64,000 nucleotides of DNA, taken from the NCBI GenBank assembly GCA_013368325.1, contig JAACJK010000166.1:434001-498000 (forward strand). Reading direction: 5' to 3'. The translations under genes and the position numbers were made by a program. Positions 34,340 to 45,400 of this stretch are shown here, in pieces; position 1 is the stretch's first letter; each line of letters starts with the position of its first letter. This DNA is from Ephemerocybe angulata. Lineage: Eukaryota > Basidiomycota > Agaricomycetes > Agaricales > Psathyrellaceae. Under the pieces are notes generated by a model. It did no database searches. It was not told the DNA's origin and worked only from the letters and a program-made list of their open reading frames with translations.

Positions 34340-36372
34340 CTATTGGCCTATCTGCGCGCGAATTGTTGATAACTGGTTTTCTAGCTCCGCGATTTGTCGT
34401 TTCTTCAGCTCCTTTTCGAGGTCTGAAAGGACCAGTGGCTCGGTGGGGGATAATGAAGATTCTGCTTGTGGCGGGAGGGCTAACGAGGCCGGATATTCAT
34501 GATAGGATGCTGTCATACTATCATGATTTAGGGCATGTGGTGATGGCGGCAACAACCAACTCGGATTGAAAGGATCTAAGTCGATGTTTTGAAATGGGTT
34601 TTGCTGGAGCAACCCTGTTGAGAACTTGTCTCCGTCCTGCGTTGGCGAAGAGCAGACCGGGCCTGATATCCCATCTAATAAATTTATTAATGACACAGTG
34701 GCTAGAAGGACAAAAAGCTTACCAGTTTCGTCGGAACGTGTGTTGCTGTTGAAGGAGAACCAATCGAGATTTTGATGGTCAAGGGAGAAAGCAGGTCCTG
34801 CAAGCGTTGCATCAGGGTACGTCGGCGCTAACGAGAGATGATGTCAAGGGGATGCAGCATTGTAACAATGGGATATAACTCACGGACGCTCGTTGTTGGT
34901 GCAGTAAGACCATCCAAGGGAAGAAAAGATCTGAAATCGAACAGTTCCACTTCAACTGGGAGATTAGGGTCGTGGGCGTCAATGCCAAGGGATGGGAGAT
35001 TGGCGGGAACACAAAACTCAGACAGCCAATCATCAAGATTCCCAATCGTTTCAGCCAAAGGGGTTGGGGCAAACTGACGAACGGCTGGTTCGAAGGAACA
35101 GCGTGCCCGTTTATCGAGGTGACCAGGTGCTACATTCGACAGTTGACGCTTCCGTTTCGTCGCTTGAACCGGAGTTGGCGTTTCTTCTACAAGTCGTTGC
35201 ATCGGCCTCAAAGGTTCTGAAGTCTCAATGTCTTTACAGCTTGACGCCGGCGACGGCAGCCCGAAAGGAAGGCGAGTCGAGTCGAATAACGGAGACGGGG
35301 GCGTAGGGGGACATCTGTGAAAGGGATTAGACATTTTTTTTGATGGGATTGGGTCAAAGCTGACCTCTGATATTTCTCGTCCTCATCGACGTCTACGCTG
35401 TCCATTCGCCTTCGCTTTCTAGGCTTGCTACGGGAGGACGCCGCCTGAGCATTTAAAGAACAGAATGGAGACTCGGGTTCCGACGAGTCCAAATCCAGCG
35501 AAGATGTTGGAACGGGTGAGCGGTCAGGGGTAGGATAAGAAGTCATGGCACGTTTGCGTTTCATTTTCTTCGGCTGCGTGGTCTTGGTTTGCCTAGAGCG
35601 CAAGCAAAGCTCCGGGGTCATGTCCAAAACCGCGACATCAAGTTCGTGTGCCAAAGGGCTTTCTTCATACTTGCCGGAGAGTAGGGCCGTTGCTGATGCC
35701 TGTATCGTGGCGAATTCGGATTCCAAAATTGCGGGCTCCAAAGGTTGGTGGGTTAAGAAGAAGATCGCCGCGCTTTTGACTATATTGGCCCGTTTGTTAT
35801 CGAAATGCTTCCTCCGCAAAGCATTCCAGCCTATACGTCTGCGTGCGTCGATAAACCAGGCATCGACATCTTTCCGGAGAGTCTGACTCTGAGTGGCGAT
35901 ATTGGCGCGAGTTTCTAAAGAAGGATAAGGATCGTGGATGTTTTCAACCAACCAACGAGCAGAGAGCTCCATATAGGCTGCTCGTCCTATTTAATGGTTA
36001 GAAAGATTGGGCTAGAGGAAGCCATAGGGACTCACGCGACGGGAGAGAAGACTGAGTATCCAGTCCAGCGCTCAAGATGTTATCCATGTCGTTCTCGAAC
36101 TGGTGGCAAATCCCGTTGCTGACAGCAGGAAGATCAATCATGCTTGTAGCAACGACGGATACGGTAGAAGCAAACGCATGAATCATGCTGAGGGTTTCTG
36201 AGTGGAGTTTGTGGCTGCAGGTCGTCAGAGTTTCAGAGAAGGACGCCCATTTTGAGTCGAAGGTAGCGAGGGAGGTCGAGTCGCCGTCGAGCGAGGTCAC
36301 GAATATTTGAGTGAGAGACCGAAGACGGTCTCTCATCGATAGGTCGATGCTATTACTGACCGAAGGTGACAT
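34340..36372 (-). CDS. HD1: HD1 homeodomain mating-type protein
   Basis: The HD1 half of the A mating-type heterodimer. Five exons on the minus strand (36372-36036, 35986-35365, 35314-34884, 34827-34723, 34674-34340) sum to 1830 bases, 609 residues. Residues 1-112 are a helical N-terminus, the region that in this family decides HD1/HD2 partner choice. The atypical homeodomain spans about 114-175, beginning AAYMELSARWLVENIHDPYPS, with recognition helix WFIDARRRIGW at 155-165. Asp replaces the usual Asn51; HD1 proteins are known to vary here. Basic clusters KKMKRKR and KPRKRRR suit nuclear import, and the Ser/Pro-rich remainder suits an activation region. It is divergent from HD2 and convergent with MIP. 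No break is seen. Confidence 0.93.
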
Positions 36373-36988
36373 CCTTCAATCGTGCAAGGGGGTGAAGTGG
36401 GCGAGGGTGGGAAACTGCTGTGTTCGACGGGGGGCATAAACAGCAAAGCGGGTTGGAGCTCCGCTGCCTTACTAAACCGTGGGTATATGTCCTGCACAAT
36501 GCATAACTTGGAAGTTCCGCTGCATTGTCCTCTACTCCGCAGGCTTTGCTGTTGTGTGTTAATATTCCTCGCACTGTACTATGTAGCCTCTAAGTATGCT
36601 TTGACAGAAAGATCGCGACACCCTGGAAAATGTTGCTTTTCAAGAAGTCGACGCCAGCTCATCCAACAGGGCTTAGACTTGCAGGAGATATTTTCTATTG
36701 GTCGACACCTTTATTCTGTTTCCGCAAGGTCGAGGGGCGTTCTTTTAGATCTCAGCTCTGCTCACTGCATACTCCCCAACTGAAGACTGAAGTTATGGTG
36801 TGCCAGGAGTCCGTCTCGACGTTCGCCGGTGCTCTTTAAATTACGTAACATATTGGTTCTTGTTGTGACAATTGAATGATTGGCCATTGTTCTCTAAACA
36901 CCACCAAACGGAAGCCCATTTCATCCCAAAGCTGCGAGCAGCGTGTCGTGCGAAGTGAATCTTTTGACCCCACCTTAACCCGACCACT
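36373..36988. promoter_or_regulatory. HD1/HD2 divergent intergenic region
   Basis: 616 bp between the start codons of the two mating-type genes, the usual shared promoter of an HD pair. I searched by eye for the basidiomycete HD target GATG-N9-ACA on both strands and did not find it here. The part nearest HD1 is G-rich on the plus strand (around 36391-36435). Confidence 0.7.
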
Positions 36989-38284
36989 ATGGCAAGCCCC
37001 GCCTACCGAGATCTGTGGAGGATGCTTTCCAACGTTTCCTCATCCCTTCGGAAGTTCGCTTCACCTGGACGAACATCGGCCTCGCTTGGTCACGACACGA
37101 TTTCGGATCCAAATCCACACCATCCCTTTCCGCCACTCACCCTGGATGTCCCCACCGATTTTACAGCGTTCTTATACGACTTTCAAATATCCCAACAAGC
37201 TTTGGAGCGTCTGCTTTCTAGAGCTGACAAGACAGTCAATGATCTGAAGGCACTGCATATCAAGAGCTATAATGGCATGTGCAACAAGTTTTACAAGCCT
37301 GACCAACCGTCCACCTCTTCTCACCCCAAGGCTCTATTCGACGGAATCAAATGCTCACATGAAATGGCCTTTCAGCGGGAGCTGGGTCGAGTAAGGGAGG
37401 AGTTCATCAAAGCCTACGAACAACTCCGTCCCTTATCCCAACCCAAAAAGGCTGTTTTCAACACCGTGAGTTAGGGTTCCATAATTGCTGAAGTATACAG
37501 CACTGAATATCACCAGGAATATACTCCTCTCTTGGAGCAATACTTCGAATACAATGCGTTCCCGTCTGCCCGCGACCGCGACGTATTGGCGCGGAAGTCG
37601 TCGATGACAGCAAGACAGATTGAAGTTTGGGTATGCTCCGAACTTCCACTACTTTAATGAGGTATTAACTTAAAGTTTTTAGTTTCAAAACCATCGCCGC
37701 CGGGCTCGCAAGGACGGTATTCAATTGAAGCGAATGTCCTCTTGTCCTCTGCCCGCCACTCTGTCCCTTGAAAGACTAGAGAAGGAGATGCCTCTGTTCA
37801 TCGTCCCCAAGAAAGAGAAGCGGAGCACGTCGGTAGACTTAGTGGTTGACTCGGTACGTCTCGACCCACGTATCTCCTACCCGCAGCTGATCACAAGTCA
37901 TAGGAAATCCCGGAACACATATCACCGAATCACCGAGCCTCCAGCCCACCATCTAGAATTGGGAACCTTCTCGATACCTTTTCCTCCTCGACCCCCACTA
38001 CCTTTCCAGCAATGTACCGACCACCAGGTGCAGACTCAGAGAATTCTTTCTTCCGAACAGCACGCTGGACCTTTTCAGCTCCAGTCTGGCGGAGGAAACC
38101 AAGTGTACTTCCAGGAAAGCATCGTACATGCACGTCTTTGGAAGATCTTTGCACTAGCTTCAGTTCCAAGCTTCATATTGCAGGGGGAGTGCCTCGAAAG
38201 CAGAAGGACTACAAACATCTAGGAAGACGCTCAACCACTTCTTCTCGACTGCCCGCCTTCTCCCCCCTCACTGCCCCTGGTTGA
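36989..38284 (+). CDS. HD2: HD2 homeodomain mating-type protein (frame closes early)
   Basis: The partner of HD1. Four exons (36989-37465, 37517-37630, 37683-37853, 37904-38284) give 380 residues. Residues 1-159 are the helical partner-recognition region (for example FLYDFQISQQALERLLSRA). A typical homeodomain covers about 160-209: EYTPLLEQYFEYNAFPS, then MTARQIEVW joined over an intron to FQNHRRRARKDG, so the conserved WFQNHR with Asn51 is intact, unlike HD1. A basic VPKKEKRS lies downstream. The C-terminal part is Ser/Pro-rich, then the frame stops at 38282-38284, shorter than usual for agaric HD2. A coding-like frame offset by one base continues to 38700 (see separate entry), so the called end may reflect a frameshift. 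Confidence 0.88.
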
Positions 38285-38700
38285 CAGCACCACAAAATCC
38301 TGTTCTAAGCCAATGCCACACTACCTTCGGACGTTCAACCCCGCTGCGATCCCGCGTAAGGCATCGACCTTACGATGGTTCATCAAGAAAGTATCCAACG
38401 TGGACCGTTCCCGAGGACCACCCGCCACCATTATACCCACGGCCTAGGTTGCCAATACCCCGCATGTCGTCATGCAGTTCAATATCTTCAAACGATTCCT
38501 GGGGCGACCCACCTACTCCCGGTGATTCCCCCTCCGCTTTTGACGCTCAGCTTTCTTCTTCCTTGGAGTCTTGCGCCCCTGAGTTTACCGTCCTTTCCCA
38601 ATCGAATTCAAATTTACATCCTCCTGTGCGGCTACCACTCTCGAAGCCTAACCTATACAGCAGTGTCCCTTCTCTATCCTTCATACGTGTAACATCATAA
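38285..38700 (+). other. Possible displaced C-terminus of HD2
   Basis: In another frame, no stop occurs from 38158 to 38698. Its translation after the HD2 stop is Ser/Pro-rich with low-complexity, coding-like content (SSCSSISSNDSWGDPPTPGD) and looks like an HD2 tail. Moving from the HD2 frame to this one needs one extra base, and I found no GT-AG intron of plausible size with the right length class. A run of six C at 38262-38267 is a candidate slip site. Confidence 0.5.
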
Positions 38701-38871
38701 CCGGAACCGACATCGCATGCATCACATAACACCACTTACCACATGCATTCATAATTGTACTCTAAATACATCAGAAATATTGAGATAATTCGGAAGCTAA
38801 TTCAAGCACGTTACAAGGGAATTTACTGGTTGGGATTTGCTCTTCTTGTACCTTAGCGCTTAGCAGTCACA

Positions 38872-39904
38872 TTATTTTGCGAATTGAGACGCCTAGAATC
38901 AGTGAGTTATAATGACACTCTGCAAAGCCCACAAGACATACCAAGCTTAGCAGTCCGCCCAATCCTCCTGAGTCCTTTCCACCAGTCGTTCCACCGCTGA
39001 ACTTTGACTGAACAAGCAACTTCATGATCGTCATCGCTGCACCGTTGACGGCGTCTTGCTTGTCTCCGGACGCCGTTCCACCAGACTTATCGAACAATTT
39101 CGTGGCCTCAGCCATCGCGAGACTGATCAACTGAGTCTGGCTGTTGCCGCTGGCGCCATGAGTAGCAGCAGAACCCGAGCTCGAGCTGGTGCTCGAACCT
39201 CCGGAGATGAATTGCTTGAGCACCTGAAGGCGACTAGGTTACATAACGAATGCCATGGCTGACGGGAAAGGCTGTACCTGCATCGCAGCGGCGCTACCGA
39301 GAGCGTTGGCGCTCAATCCACTAGTCTTGCCCTCAGAATAGACCTTCTCGTGTGCCCTGGTGACATCGTCCTCGTCGAGAGGCTCCTCCTCCTTGCTCTA
39401 TGCAATAGGCCCATCAGACGTCACGCGCGATGAGAAGCGGATCGGAGATGACGCACCTTGTTATCCTGGAGGAAGCTCAACGCAGTCTTAAAGAGGGAGC
39501 TCTCGCCAGAACCGTGCTGGGAAGCGTTCTGGACAACCTGGTCGTGGTCGACTATAATGTGAGCAGAATTTCAGCTGACGAAGGGTGAACAATGGAAGGA
39601 TCGCCTTACTGTCAGGCCCTCCGCTGGTGGAGGTTTGTCCAGAGTGATGGGGCGAGTTATACTCATGTCCTCCAGTCTTAGAGACATCGGCTGGAAAATC
39701 GACGAAGAGGGACGGGTCACCATTACCATACGGGCCTTTTGAGCCCTTAGATTGACTTACATTGAGAGTTGTTTCCACTCGTCGCCTCCTTGAGCGCATT
39801 CTGCGCCAACCCACTCAAGAAACCGCCGATTCCAGCACCTTGACTCTATCCAACCGATTCCCTCAGTCCCAGTCCAAGCGCTCAAATGCTTTCAAGGACA
39901 TACC
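38872..39904 (-). CDS. Beta-flanking gene (beta-fg), 5' end unresolved
   Basis: Beta-fg is the conserved fungal gene of unknown function that borders the HD locus on the side opposite MIP. Minus-strand exons that keep frame are ending at 39904, then 39838-39761, 39690-39610, 39551-39457, 39397-39278, 39223-38942 and 38892-38872. Recognised parts are GIGGFLSGLAQNALKEATSG, HDQVVQNASQHGSGESSLFK, TALSFLQDNK, the EEEPLDEDDVTRAHEKVYS block, LSANALGSAAAMQVLKQFIS, LISLAMAEATKLFDKSGG and the ending LGGLLSLASQFAK. The first exon is unclear. A candidate upstream piece ends GQYPEYG at 39904, but no ATG fits its frame; a start between 39905 and 40080 after one more intron is likely. The convergent gap to HD2 is 587 bp. 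Confidence 0.85.
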
Positions 39905-40274
39905 ATACTCGGGATACTGCTTGGTGTAGATTAGAGATAGATAGTGGGGGTAACGTGGAGAGTCGAAGAAGGGGATGGAGGCTCGAAATGGCTGGAGCTT
40001 GACTGATACTCCGTCATAGCCCCTGTTCGGTCTGATAAGATCAATCTTATCCGAGTGGCGGGCATCTGGACCACCATCATCACAATAGGGGCTAATTACT
40101 TGCCAGACGCGCTCCGCCAAAGCTTCGCGCCACTGAGTAAAGCGTAATTCAAAGCAAGTTTAACTTTAATGTGATATGTGCACAAAGCGGCAGCAAAGCC
40201 TCTCAAGTCAATTTCACAGCAGGACAAAAAAATGGATTGGAAGGTTCTTGAAGCCCCTATTCCCAAAGCGCGTC

Positions 40275-40296
40275 GGCGCTAAAGCGCCTTGGCGCT
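40275..40296. repeat. Overlapping inverted repeats
   Basis: GGCGC-TAAA-GCGCC (40275-40288) overlaps AGCGCC-TT-GGCGCT (40283-40296). It lies in the gap between the beta-fg start region and the 3' end of the LEA-like gene, and could form alternative hairpins. No function can be assigned. Confidence 0.5.
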
Positions 40297-40494
40297 TACC
40301 ATTTCCGGTCGCCTCTCCGCAATAGCCACTTGCAGCCACTACCAGAACACTCAGCCATAACTTGTCATCAGAACGAGATTCGTATGTTCAGCATCTAGTA
40401 ATACACAGGAATAAAAATACAGATTCAAGCAAGACGATGATGGGGTATGTCCGTGAGTGATTATCGAAAGCAAAGAAACAGATCGTGTGGGCGC

Positions 40495-41811
40495 CTAGTT
40501 CCTCGGCTGAACCTCCGCCACCTTCACTCCTCCTCCAGCGACCGTCGTCGTCGAGGGATACACCTGTCCACCGAGGTTGTGCTTTCCACTTTCCAGAGGC
40601 GCACTGGTAGAGGGGATACCGGTATCGTCCATGCGTTCGGCGGTTTCTGCAGCTTCAACCTCGCCGTTGACAAGGCTGACGAAGCCCTGAGCAGTCTCAA
40701 TAGCCTTGCTGGCCACAGCACCTGCGGTGTTCTTCGCGGAGGCGATGTACTCCCCGGTCATGTTCACAGCAGCGCTGGCGGTGTTCTGGAGGGTGCCGAC
40801 GAGGCCAGCTCCAGTTTCTGAAGCCGAGTTGGCAGCCTGCGACGCGGTGGATGAGGCAGCGGTGCCAGCTTCTGACGCCTTCGCAGACGCGGTGTTAGCA
40901 GCGTTCGATGCCGTTGAGGTTGCAGCACCGGCGGCGGTCGATGCGGTCGATGCGGTTGCACCATAAGCCTCGGCAGTCTTGTTTGAAGCGATGTTGGCGG
41001 CACTCGAGGCGGTCGAGGTTGCGGCGCCGATAACGGTTGAAGCGGTCGAAGCAGCAGTGTTGTAAGCGCCGGCTGCGAGATTAGAGGCGGCGTTGACTGC
41101 CTGCGAGGCGTATGAGGTTGTTGTGTTCGCAGCTTCCGAGGCCTTGGTCGACGCGGTATTTGCTGCGTTAGTGCCGGTCGCGGATGCGGCACCGTACACC
41201 CCCGAAGCCTTATTGGACGCAGCGTTGGCAGCGTTGGCCGCTGTTGAGGACGCGGCATTGTACGCTTCCGAGGCCTTGTTCGATGCAGTGTTGGCGGCCT
41301 GGGACGCAGCCGAGGTCGCGACGTTTGTTGCTTCCGAGGCCTTGGCCTCCGCAGTGTTAACAGCTCCCTTGGCAGTCTCCTTGCCCTGTTGAGATGTCTC
41401 CGACGCCTTTGCGGAAATGTCCTTTGCAGCGCCAGCACCGGCGGGGAACACCTCGCCAATCTTGATGCCTCCAGAATTCAGGGACTTCTTGATGGCTTCA
41501 GCGTTCGCATCTCCTTCAGGGCGTCCAGTGAGCTGCTCTCCGGCATCCTGTACATCATGTAAGAGATCCTTTCAACGTGAGACATGGATACTGAGCCCAC
41601 TAACCCTTGCTCGTTCAGCTACTTGCTCGGCTACGATGTGCTCCTTCGCAGCGTTCCTGCTGACAGTTTCGGCTACAGTAGGCGAGGGGGCATCCTTCTG
41701 GGCAAGTGCAGCAGTGGTAGCATAAGATTCTCTGTGTCCCATCACAGTCAGAGAACGGAACAACGGGGGGATGGTTAAAGGCACTCACTTGCTGGTAGAG
41801 TTGCTCGACAT
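40495..41811 (-). CDS. Alanine-rich repeat protein, LEA-like
   Basis: Three exons on the minus strand (41811-41789, 41731-41605, 41547-40495) give 400 residues. After a moderately charged N-terminus (EHIVAEQVAERARDAGEQL), about 220 residues are dominated by Ala, Ser, Thr and Asn in an imperfect repeat of roughly 11-15 residues such as ASNKASEAYNAAS and ASNAANTASAKASEA. This predicts long amphipathic helix without a fold, as in group 3 late-embryogenesis-abundant proteins. The C-terminus is less repetitive (GEYIASAKNTAGAVASKAIE). No signal peptide or membrane span is seen. A desiccation or stress-protective role is inference. It sits between beta-fg and glycogenin and is not one of the usual markers of this locus. 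Confidence 0.75.
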
Positions 41812-41968
41812 TGTTGACGGAAAAATTTAGAAGTAAATGAGTTGTGTGAATGGATATGCAAGTGGGTGAATGATGCCCATCCTGAAGCTTGAAGGACCTG
41901 AAGCATTTATACTCAAATTTCGATGGGGCTCGGGAGAGCATACGACGTCATCCTCACCGTACCACATA

Positions 41969-41976
41969 TGACGTCA
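41969..41976. promoter_or_regulatory. TGACGTCA palindrome upstream of the LEA-like gene
   Basis: A perfect TGACGTCA about 158 bp upstream of the LEA-like start, with CGACGTCA 25 bp nearer. Such sites bind ATF/CREB-type bZIP stress regulators in fungi, which would suit a stress protein. The rest of 41812-42491 holds no supported gene. Confidence 0.45.
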
Positions 41977-42491
41977 CTGGCAATAATGGCCCTTACTCGC
42001 GGAAGTTTGGAGAACGCTCTTGGCTTCGGATAATCGAGGGGAGATGAGAGAAATCTATATTCATGGGTCATAGGTACGTAGGTGACGTGTGCGCGAAGCG
42101 ATGCGCGGACAATGTATAAGGATAGGGGAGGGACACCAGATGGCGGTGGAGACTGTATGGACGGATTTCGATAAACAGATGACAAGGGAGAAAAGGTATG
42201 CAGTACTACGGATATAGAGCCAAAGCCAAAAGAAAGGATACACGCATGGTTCAAACATAGGCATGCTGCTGCGACAGGGTATGAGTGGTGATATAAAGAC
42301 GGAGAACCTGAAAAGACCAAACGACGTGTGCTAAGTAAACAACAAAAGGAATAAAGATCGTCCAAAAAGTGATACAGGGGAACGAAGAAAGACAAAGAAG
42401 AAAAGAAGGAAATTTGGGTTGTACAGTGAACGGGGAGGATCGCTCGAAAGAAGGAAGGAATCGCGAAAGGAACGTGAAAAATGCAGCCTTT

Positions 42492-45400
42492 TCAACGGAG
42501 AACTTCGTTCTCCCAGCTCCCCATCCTCAAAAATCGCGCCAAGACTTCCTCCGACCCGCGCTTAAAAATCTCGACACCCCGAGCGGGGTCCCAGACTCGC
42601 CCACTGATCCTGGTTGGCCCATCAACTGGCGTTTCTGCCAAAGGGGTTTGTGCTCCAGATGAGTCACCAGGAGAAGTGATAGACGATTCGTTTGATGCAT
42701 GTCGGGAGACTTGAGGAGACAGTCTCGCCGGAAGAGGCGGACGAACCGATGTCTTGTTGGGAATTGGAGGTGCGTTTAGAAGGGGAACAGGGCGCGATGG
42801 GTATTCAGCGCCGTTTGTTGGCGGCACGATGAAGTCGCGCACGGGTGAGCGCATAGGCGAACTTACACGAGGGGTAAAGGCTGGAGATGTAGATACACTC
42901 TGCGTCGACGCCCGGGAAGACTGCGGTCTTTTGGCGACAGGTGTCGTAGAAGAAGTCACTGGACCCACAGAGATGGCAGCGTCCCTCGTTTGCGGCGCTA
43001 CCAGGAAATTTCCAGGTGTTGGGATCGAAAGGCGTTTAGTCGACGGCCGACGAATTTTCCTCGAAATAATTCCTTCTTCATTAGCCTGTACCGCCTGGTC
43101 GTGTACCTCTGGAGTTGCTTGGACTGCCTGATCGCGGTAGTCCCTCTTGCCCTTGTGTAGAGATCTGGTACCTGCAGGCGTCTTGGAAGGAGGGCTGGTC
43201 GAATCGTCGTCGCTATCATCCCACTTGATGTCATCAGCGCCGTCGCTTTCATCCTCGTCATCTGCGTTGTCTTCGTCGTCTCCATCGCGGCTGCTCTCCT
43301 CCAGCCTGTCATCCCATGTCTTCCGAGGCCTTCTCCACCGTTCATCATCGAAGGCCGGCGCCAACGGAGGCGGCTGGGGAGGACGAACCAACTTGGTCGC
43401 GTACTTCTGAATGCTTGGGACAGTATCCCACGCATTTGCATAGGCGAGTGATGGCGGAAGACCAAATAGAGGAGACAATGCATGTCCTCGGGAAAGAGTG
43501 TGGGCCTTGGGCTGCTCCGGAGTACTGGGAGCAGCGGTAGACGTCTGACTGGGGCTTCCAGGGCTCAAGAACAAAGCGGGAGGATTAAGAGCTTCCGATT
43601 CTGGAAAGACTCGTCGCGGTTGAGCACGAGGCTTGGCTTCCCAAGGAAAGATATTCTTAACCCTTGCCCGATCTGGACTTGGAGTCTGACCCCCTGCGTC
43701 TTCTCCGGTAACATTCCTATAGTGCCCCTGTTTGATTAACGTTTCTGGAATTTCGGGAGGGGGCAAAGGCACGAAAAGGGCCGAGGAAGGTTCGTTCGCG
43801 GATGGGAAGCCGTGCAACTTGCTTGCCGAGGGATGGTCCCAAAGGTTCGGAAAGTATGTGTCGGCAGGGAAGGCGTGCACCATTGGAGGATCATTGGGAG
43901 GAGGTTCCAGAGCGGGATTCCATGACAAAAGTGGGGGTGAATGGAGGCGATTGAGCGGTTCCTGCTGCTTGGAATGATGGGGACGGCTATGGTTTTCCAG
44001 TTGCGGCGGTTGATGATTCTGCGATAGAGATGCAGCGCGGGAACGTCTTGGAGTATGTGCCCCAGATCTAGTACCATGGCGCGGATGAGTCAATTGAAAG
44101 GGGGACGAAGTGCCTTCAGCATGCGAGCGGAAAGAGGGTGTAAGATCGCGTGAAAGGGGTTCCTGCAAGAACAGAGAGGCCCTTTCATCGCTCTCGCTCT
44201 CGCTAGCGTAAAAATCCGACCGGACTGGTTCGAACATATGGGGTGTTGGAGTGGGTGGCAGCGCGACCGGGATCATTTGGGGACTAGATGGGACCTCGTT
44301 CGGGTGCGGTGTATGAAGCGACTGCCATCGAAAATCCGCTGGATGCATCCGGGGTGTGTTGGGAACTTCCTCCTGGTCATCCTCTTGTTCAGAAGTTCTC
44401 GCTCCACCCAAATCAACGTCGCGATGCTCCTCTGGCTTGCGCGGCCGCATGAGATCGACGCGCCCTTCCAAAGGCATGCTGATATATTGACCTTCGCCTG
44501 ACGTATGATTAGGCGACTTGGTAGAAGACGCAGCGACGCCTTCAATCGCCAGTTGCTTCAGCCCGTCTAAGCCGAGGGTCTCGGCCGGAGAAGCGACGCT
44601 CGTACTGGGTCCATCCCAAACGGACGTGTATTTTTCGAACCCAAACGACGGGCTGGGGGCTGCTGGCTCGGAGCGATAGTGCTTATCGTAGACAGCGTAC
44701 CATCGATCGACCAGCGAGTCGTAATCGTAGGCCTGCTGTGAGGGATTGGAAGACGGGGGCGAGCTGCCAGCTGATTTGTTGGTAAAGGGAGCCCGCCAAG
44801 GGAGCGAGTTCCAAGGCTTGTTCTTCCCAATGAAGTGAAGAGCAGAGATCTCAGAGCCAAAACGCTCGTAAGCGGGGGCATACCTGCGATACGTGTTTAG
44901 TCCAAGGGCAAGTGAGAGCAAAGGGGAGACGTACGTATATGCGGCGGTCGGCGTGGTGTTGTAGGTGAAGCTGAGCCGATTCCAATTGTTACCCCGCCAT
45001 TCGTTTAGTAGTCCCTGGTCGCCGCCGTCCCATGTACCCTTGGACTTTAAGAGGTCGTTAAGTTCGTTAAACTTGTCTTCGCCGGGGGACAAGACGAGAA
45101 CACCCGAGTTGAAGATATCTGGCCAACCGACATCGGGGGCAGCAGAGAACTCGTGGGGGAGGTCGAAGAGATGGGAAAGAGGACGCAGAGGCAAAACGTC
45201 GGCGTCGAGAAAGATAATCTTGGAAAACTGGGTGAGACGGAAGACATGGAGTTTGGTAAGGACAGTGGTAAGATCGGGACGACCTAGAATGGTGAGTGTG
45301 AGCAGGGAAGTAGAAAGGCGGGAGAAGAGAAGACGCGTTGCGGCTCGAGATGAGCCTGTTGGACGCGAGAGGAGTAATGTCGGCGAGAGCGAAGGACTGA

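Noticed and set aside
38281..38700. Separate small gene downstream of HD2
   Set aside because: The frame has no ATG until well inside and its composition matches an HD2 tail; it is better read as displaced HD2 sequence.
40706..41392. Long plus-strand open frames opposite the LEA-like gene
   Set aside because: The Ala/Ser repeat has few stops in any frame; only the minus strand gives the balanced repeat and proper splicing.
43147..43410. Ser-rich plus-strand frame
   Set aside because: A shadow of the acidic and Ser/Pro-rich glycogenin tail on the opposite strand.
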